From: Limimaricola sp041580155
Lineage (GTDB): Bacteria; Pseudomonadota; Alphaproteobacteria; Rhodobacterales; Rhodobacteraceae
Direction of reading: 5' to 3'
DNA: 18,341 nucleotides
Assembly (NCBI GenBank): GCA_041580155.1
Contig: JBFGEI010000027.1
Coordinates: 1 to 18,341, forward strand
Below the pieces are notes generated by a model. It was not told where the DNA came from. It worked only from the letters and a program-made list of their open reading frames with translations, and made no database searches. The first letter of the stretch is position 1. Each line of letters opens with the position of its first letter. The position numbers and the translations under genes were made by a program. Positions 14,666-18,341 of this stretch are shown in pieces.

Positions 14666-16096
14666 ATGGCCACCGACAAGATGCTCAAATTCGTGTCCGT
14701 CGGCCGCGACATGCCGGAAAAGCGGCAGGCCGAGGCGCGGCGCGAGGACTTCCACGAGATCTACGCCGAATACGCCCGCGACAAGGCGGCCGAGCAGGCC
14801 GGTCGCTGCAGCCAGTGCGGCGTGCCGTATTGCCAGACCCATTGCCCGCTGCACAACAACATCCCCGACTGGCTGCGGCTGACCGCCGAGGGCCGGTTGC
14901 AGGAAGCCTACGAGATCAGCCAGGCGACCAACACCTTCCCCGAGATCTGCGGTCGGATCTGCCCGCAGGACCGGCTCTGCGAAGGCAATTGCGTGATCGA
15001 GCAGTCGGGCCACGGCACCGTCACCATCGGCTCGGTCGAGAAATACATCACCGACACCGCCTGGGACGAGGGCTGGGTCAAGCCGATCCGCCCCGCCCAG
15101 GAGCGTGCCGAAAGCGTCGGCATCATCGGCGCCGGTCCGGGCGGCCTCGCCGCCGCCGACTTCCTGCGCCGCGCCGGGGTCCAGGTCACGGTCTATGACC
15201 GCTACGACCGGGCCGGCGGGTTGATGACCTACGGGATTCCGGGCTTCAAGCTTGAAAAGGACGTGGTCGAGCGCCGCAACCGGCAGTTCGAGGACTCGGG
15301 CGTCGAATTCGTGCTGAACTGCGCCGTCGGCGAAGACATCTCCTTCGACGCGATCCGCGGCAAGCACGACGCGGTGCTGATCGCCACCGGAGTCTACAAG
15401 TCGCGCGACCTGCCGGGATCCGATGCGCCGGGCATCGTCCGGGCGCTGGACTTCCTGACCGCGTCGAACCGCAAGAACTTCGGCGACGAGGTGCCGGAGT
15501 ACGACAGCGGCGAGCTCAACGCCGCCGGCAAGCGGGTGGTGGTCATCGGCGGCGGCGACACCGCGATGGACTGCGTCCGCACCGCGATCCGCCAAGGCGC
15601 CGAGTCGGTGAAATGCCTGTATCGGCGCGACCGCGACAACATGCCCGGCAGCCAACGCGAAGTGCAGAACGCCGAGGAAGAGGGCGTCGAATTCGTCTGG
15701 CTTTCGGCGCCGAAGGGCTTCGACTCCGACGCCTCGGTCACCGGGGTGCAGGTCCACAAGATGCGGCTCGGCACGCCCGACGCCACCGGCCGCCGGATGC
15801 CCGAGTTGATCGAGGGGTCGGATTACGTCGAAGGCGCCGACCTGGTGATCAAGGCGCTCGGCTTCGAACCCGAGGATCTGCCCAAGCTCTGGGGCGTCGA
15901 GGGTCTGGAAGTGACGCGCTGGGGCACCGTGCGGGCCGATTTCGGCACCGGCCAGACCAGCCTCGACGGGGTGTTCGCCGCCGGCGACATCGTGCGCGGC
16001 GCCAGCCTGGTGGTCTGGGCGATCCGCGACGGGCGCGACTGCGCCACCGCGATCCTCGACTACCTCGGCCAGGCCGCGAGCGTCGCGGCCGAGTGA
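14666..16096 (+). CDS. gltD: Glutamate synthase [NADPH] small subunit
   Basis: GltD is the FAD- and NADPH-binding subunit that passes electrons to GltB for conversion of glutamine plus 2-oxoglutarate to two glutamates. The 476-residue size matches. Two N-terminal Cys clusters for [4Fe-4S] centres are present: Cys48, 51, 56, 60 and Cys95, 99, 105, 109. The FAD site is GIIGAGPGGLAAA (152-164) and the NADPH site VVVIGGGDTAMD (291-302), with a C-terminal FAD-contacting GVFAAGDIVRGASLVVWA. An in-frame ATG at 14642 is possible, but ATG 14666 has the AAGGA 7 nt upstream and is used. Unlike the usual gltB-gltD order, gltD comes first here and two unknown genes separate it from gltB. Confidence 0.97.
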   Translation: MATDKMLKFVSVGRDMPEKRQAEARREDFHEIYAEYARDKAAEQAGRCSQCGVPYCQTHCPLHNNIPDWLRLTAEGRLQEAYEISQATNTFPEICGRICPQDRLCEGNCVIEQSGHGTVTIGSVEKYITDTAWDEGWVKPIRPAQERAESVGIIGAGPGGLAAADFLRRAGVQVTVYDRYDRAGGLMTYGIPGFKLEKDVVERRNRQFEDSGVEFVLNCAVGEDISFDAIRGKHDAVLIATGVYKSRDLPGSDAPGIVRALDFLTASNRKNFGDEVPEYDSGELNAAGKRVVVIGGGDTAMDCVRTAIRQGAESVKCLYRRDRDNMPGSQREVQNAEEEGVEFVWLSAPKGFDSDASVTGVQVHKMRLGTPDATGRRMPELIEGSDYVEGADLVIKALGFEPEDLPKLWGVEGLEVTRWGTVRADFGTGQTSLDGVFAAGDIVRGASLVVWAIRDGRDCATAILDYLGQAASVAAE

Positions 16097-16099
16097 CGT

Positions 16100-16131
16100 C
16101 CGGCGCGCTCCAATCGTCGGAGCCGCGCCGG
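16100..16131 (+). promoter_or_regulatory. Large GC-rich hairpin after gltD
   Basis: CCGGCGCG (16100-16107) plus CTCC (16108-16111) pairs with GGAG (16119-16122) plus CGCGCCGG (16124-16131). This gives 12 base pairs with one bulged C (16123) and a 7-nt loop. It starts 3 nt after the gltD stop. There is no T-run after it, so strong intrinsic termination is unlikely. It may protect gltD mRNA 3' ends or set gltD versus downstream levels. A second small hairpin, GGTGC 16152-16156 with GCACC 16160-16164, follows before the next ATG at 16216. Confidence 0.6.
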
Positions 16132-16215
16132 CACCGCCCCGGCCCGGATCAGGTGCGTTGCACCGGCGGGGCCAGGGCTGAAGGTCAACCGCACGGATCC
16201 GAAGGGGGCCGGTCC

Positions 16216-16947
16216 ATGAAGACGTTCTGCACTGCCATCACGATCCTCGTCTCGGCGCTGTCCGGGCCCGCCGCGGCGCAGGGCACCTCGTCGCGCTTCG
16301 CGCTACCGCAAGGCTGCACCGCCTATGTCACGGTGCAGAAACGCGACTGCACCGTCAGCCACCTGTTCACCTGCGAGGCCGACCCCGAGGGCTGGCAACG
16401 CCGGGTCGACATCGGCGAAGAGGGCCCGGTCTATCTCGGGGTGATCGACTCCGAGACCCAGTGGATCGAGAGCCACCACCTGTCGACCGGGGTAGTCGAC
16501 CGGCTTGGCGACCAGGTCGAGGACCCGGCCTCGTTCAGCGAGCTGCTGTCGACCGGCCGCGACCGCTTCGTCTTCGAGACCGTCAGCGAGCCCTTCGCCG
16601 TCACCATGTTCCGCGGCTCGGACCGGCTGACCGGCCGCAAGCTTGTGATCGACGGGGTGGCGCTGAAGGAGACCGAGTTCCAGGTCATCGCCACCGACCC
16701 GTCGGGCGAAGAGCTTTACCGGATCACCGGCAACGAGTTCATCAACCCCGAGTGGCGCAGCTTCCTGTCCGGCATCCGCCGGGTGACCTCGCCCGAGGAC
16801 AGCTTCAAGACCGACGCCTCGCCGGTGACCTTCGAGTTTCCCGACGAGCCGGGGTTTCTGAGCACCGAACCGCGCTTCGGCTGCGACGTGGTGCTGTCGG
16901 CGCTGCCGCAGTCGCTGGCGGCCACGCCGGCCACGGTGCTGCAATGA
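16216..16947 (+). CDS. Secreted four-cysteine protein of unknown function, paralog A
   Basis: I do not recognise this family. The 243-residue precursor has a signal peptide (MKTFCTAITILVSALSGPAAA, cleavage probably after Ala21), so the mature protein should be periplasmic. It has Cys34, Cys45, Cys53 and Cys223 outside the signal, which could form two disulfides. A conserved block runs from about residue 34 to 65 (CTAYVTVQKRDC, FTCEADPEGWQRRVD). The rest alternates hydrophobic and polar residues as in a beta-rich fold, e.g. LTGRKLVIDGVALKETEF. It aligns without gaps with the next gene's product from Arg27 to about Val225, with roughly half the residues identical by eye. AAGGGG lies about 10 nt before the ATG. 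The stop overlaps the next start as ATGA (16944-16947). Confidence 0.85.
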   Translation: MKTFCTAITILVSALSGPAAAQGTSSRFALPQGCTAYVTVQKRDCTVSHLFTCEADPEGWQRRVDIGEEGPVYLGVIDSETQWIESHHLSTGVVDRLGDQVEDPASFSELLSTGRDRFVFETVSEPFAVTMFRGSDRLTGRKLVIDGVALKETEFQVIATDPSGEELYRITGNEFINPEWRSFLSGIRRVTSPEDSFKTDASPVTFEFPDEPGFLSTEPRFGCDVVLSALPQSLAATPATVLQ

Positions 16948-17678
16948 TTCGCGCCACGCTCCCGGCGCTGCTGGCGTTGGCGCCCGCCGCGGCGCTGGCC
17001 GGGCCTGACGGCGCGGCCGGCAGGTTCTCGCTGCCGCCGGCCTGCACCGGCTACATGACCGTGCAATCCTCGGACTGCGTCGTCACCCATCATTTCACCT
17101 GCGAAGGCGACCCCGAAGGCTGGCAGCGCCGGGTCGATCTCGACGCCGACGGCATCAGCTACTTCGGTGCGATCGACGCCGAGGCGCAGTGGCTCGAGAG
17201 CGTCTACGTCAACCTCGGCCATGCCGAGCACCTGGCCGACGACCCGGTCGATCCGGCCTCGTTCAGCACGCTGCTGGCCGAGGGGCGCGACACCTATGAT
17301 TTCATCACCAACTCCGACGAGATCGGCCAGACCCGCTACGTCGGCGAGGACCGGCTGACCGGCGAGACCGTGGTGATCGACGGGGTGACGCTCGACCGCA
17401 CCGCCTTCGCGATCCGCGCGCTGAACGCCGAGGGCGACGAGATCTGGCGCTCGCAGGGCAGCGAATACATCAGCCGCGAGCATCGGATCTTCGTCGCCGG
17501 CACCGGCAGCTTCACCACCGATGGCGAAACCTTCGAGACCGAGGATTCGCCGGTCGAATTCATCTTTCCGGGCGAACAGGGCTTCCTGTCGTCCAACCCG
17601 AAACACGGCTGCGGCGCGGTGATGTCCTCCGCGCCCGCAACCTTCCCCGCTAAGGAGTTCTCCGATGACCACCTATGA
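16944..17678 (+). CDS. Secreted four-cysteine protein of unknown function, paralog B
   Basis: This is the tandem copy of the preceding gene and its function is unknown. The 244-residue precursor starts with an Ala/Leu-rich signal peptide (MIRATLPALLALAPAAALA, likely cleaved after Ala19). Cysteines fall at exactly the same positions as in paralog A: 34, 45, 53 and 223. Shared motifs are CTGYMTVQ, FTCEGDPEGWQRRVD, DPASFS, DRLTG-VVIDGV, EYIS--HR and FPGEQGFLSS. ATG 16944 overlaps the paralog A stop, and its own stop lies 14 nt inside gltB, whose ribosome binding site is within this gene. Tight coupling to gltB suggests matched expression with glutamate synthase, yet the product is predicted to be outside the cytoplasm. 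A role in nitrogen or envelope physiology is speculation. Confidence 0.85.
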   Translation: MIRATLPALLALAPAAALAGPDGAAGRFSLPPACTGYMTVQSSDCVVTHHFTCEGDPEGWQRRVDLDADGISYFGAIDAEAQWLESVYVNLGHAEHLADDPVDPASFSTLLAEGRDTYDFITNSDEIGQTRYVGEDRLTGETVVIDGVTLDRTAFAIRALNAEGDEIWRSQGSEYISREHRIFVAGTGSFTTDGETFETEDSPVEFIFPGEQGFLSSNPKHGCGAVMSSAPATFPAKEFSDDHL

Positions 17679-18341
17679 TGCAGCCTGGGTCGCCGCCGAA
17701 GAGGCCAAGCGCAGCTGGATGGCCGAGAACGGCCTCTACCGCGAAGACGACGAGCACGCCTCCTGCGGCGTCGGCCTCGTGGTGTCGATCGACGGCAGCC
17801 CGTCGCGCGGCGTCGTCGAAAAGGGCATCGCCGCGCTGAAGGCGGTCTGGCACCGCGGCGCGGTCGACGCCGACGGCAAGACCGGCGACGGCGCCGGCAT
17901 TCACGTGCAGATCCCGCAGGCCTTCTTCGAGGACCAGATCCGGCGCACCGGCCACGAGCCGCTGGCCGGCCGGCAAATCGCCGTCGGCCAGGTGTTCCTG
18001 CCGCGCAACGATTTCGGCGCGCAGGAAACCTGCCGGACCATCGTCGAGACCGAAGTGCTGCGGATGGGCCATTACATCTACGGCTGGCGCCATGTGCCGG
18101 TCGACATCAGCGTGCTCGGGGAAAAGGCCAACGCGACCCGGCCCGAGATCGAGCAGATCCTGATCCGCTGCGAGAAGGAGATCGACGAAGAAACCTTCGA
18201 GCGCGAGCTCTACATCATCCGGCGCCGGATCGAGCAGGCGGCGCAGGCCGCCGGAATCCGCGACCTGTATCTCGCGTCGCTGTCGTGCCGGTCGATCATC
18301 TACAAGGGCATGATGCTGGCCGAGCAGGTCGCCACCTTCTA
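17665..18341 (+). CDS. gltB: Glutamate synthase [NADPH] large subunit (partial, 5' end)
   Basis: GltB hydrolyses glutamine at its N-terminal amidotransferase domain and channels ammonia to the 2-oxoglutarate site; the full protein is about 1,500 residues, so only about 225 residues are present here. A short propeptide of 33 residues ends at HAS-CGVGLVV. Cys34 would become the N-terminal nucleophile of the class II glutaminase after cleavage. Following motifs fit the domain: KTGDGAGIHVQIPQAFF, and LYIIRRRIEQAA near the end of the visible part. ATG 17665 has TAAGGAG (17651-17657) 7 nt upstream and overlaps the preceding gene by 14 nt. The reading frame is still open at the window end. Confidence 0.97.
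   Translation, partial: MTTYDAAWVAAEEAKRSWMAENGLYREDDEHASCGVGLVVSIDGSPSRGVVEKGIAALKAVWHRGAVDADGKTGDGAGIHVQIPQAFFEDQIRRTGHEPLAGRQIAVGQVFLPRNDFGAQETCRTIVETEVLRMGHYIYGWRHVPVDISVLGEKANATRPEIEQILIRCEKEIDEETFERELYIIRRRIEQAAQAAGIRDLYLASLSCRSIIYKGMMLAEQVATF

Overview
This window is very GC-rich, uses GTG and TTG starts, and has several 4-base stop/start overlaps. Its gene content points to an alphaproteobacterium, most likely Rhodobacteraceae (Roseobacter/Rhodobacter type): lptCAB followed directly by hpf and ptsN without rpoN, a long-form HPF, an NDUFA9-like protein next to uppP, and gltD placed before gltB. This placement is inferred from gene content and order; no database search was possible.

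Region 1 (1-7652, + strand) is a surface-polysaccharide cluster. It holds the last codons of an upstream gene, a GT2 glycosyltransferase, galU (UDP-glucose supply), a GT4-type glycosyltransferase, a second GT2-like transferase with a TTG start, a core-2/I-branching (GT14-like) transferase with an uncharacterised C-terminal half, and a large sulfotransferase that appears to contain two sulfotransferase units. Tight spacing suggests one or two operons making a branched, possibly sulfated glycan.

Region 2 (7660-12556, - strand) reads as tRNA-Leu(CAG) - rnd - kdsD - lptC - lptA - lptB - hpf - ptsN. It joins tRNA 3' processing, the KDO precursor step, the LPS transport bridge and ATPase, ribosome hibernation and the nitrogen-PTS IIA protein. 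Compared with the E. coli kdsD-kdsC-lptC-lptA-lptB-rpoN-hpf-ptsN order, kdsC and rpoN are absent. A good promoter lies just before the tRNA, and a second candidate promoter lies before hpf.

Region 3 (12705-18341, + strand) starts with an NDUFA9-like NAD(P)-binding protein and uppP (undecaprenyl-diphosphate phosphatase). After a 155-nt gap come gltD, two tandem paralogous secreted four-cysteine proteins of unknown function, and the start of gltB, cut by the window end. The two paralogs, translationally coupled to each other and to gltB inside the glutamate synthase locus, are the least explained genes here. The other points most worth checking are the double sulfotransferase, the tRNA-rnd leader hairpin covering the rnd ribosome binding site, and the missing motif-III tyrosine in the RNase D-like protein.
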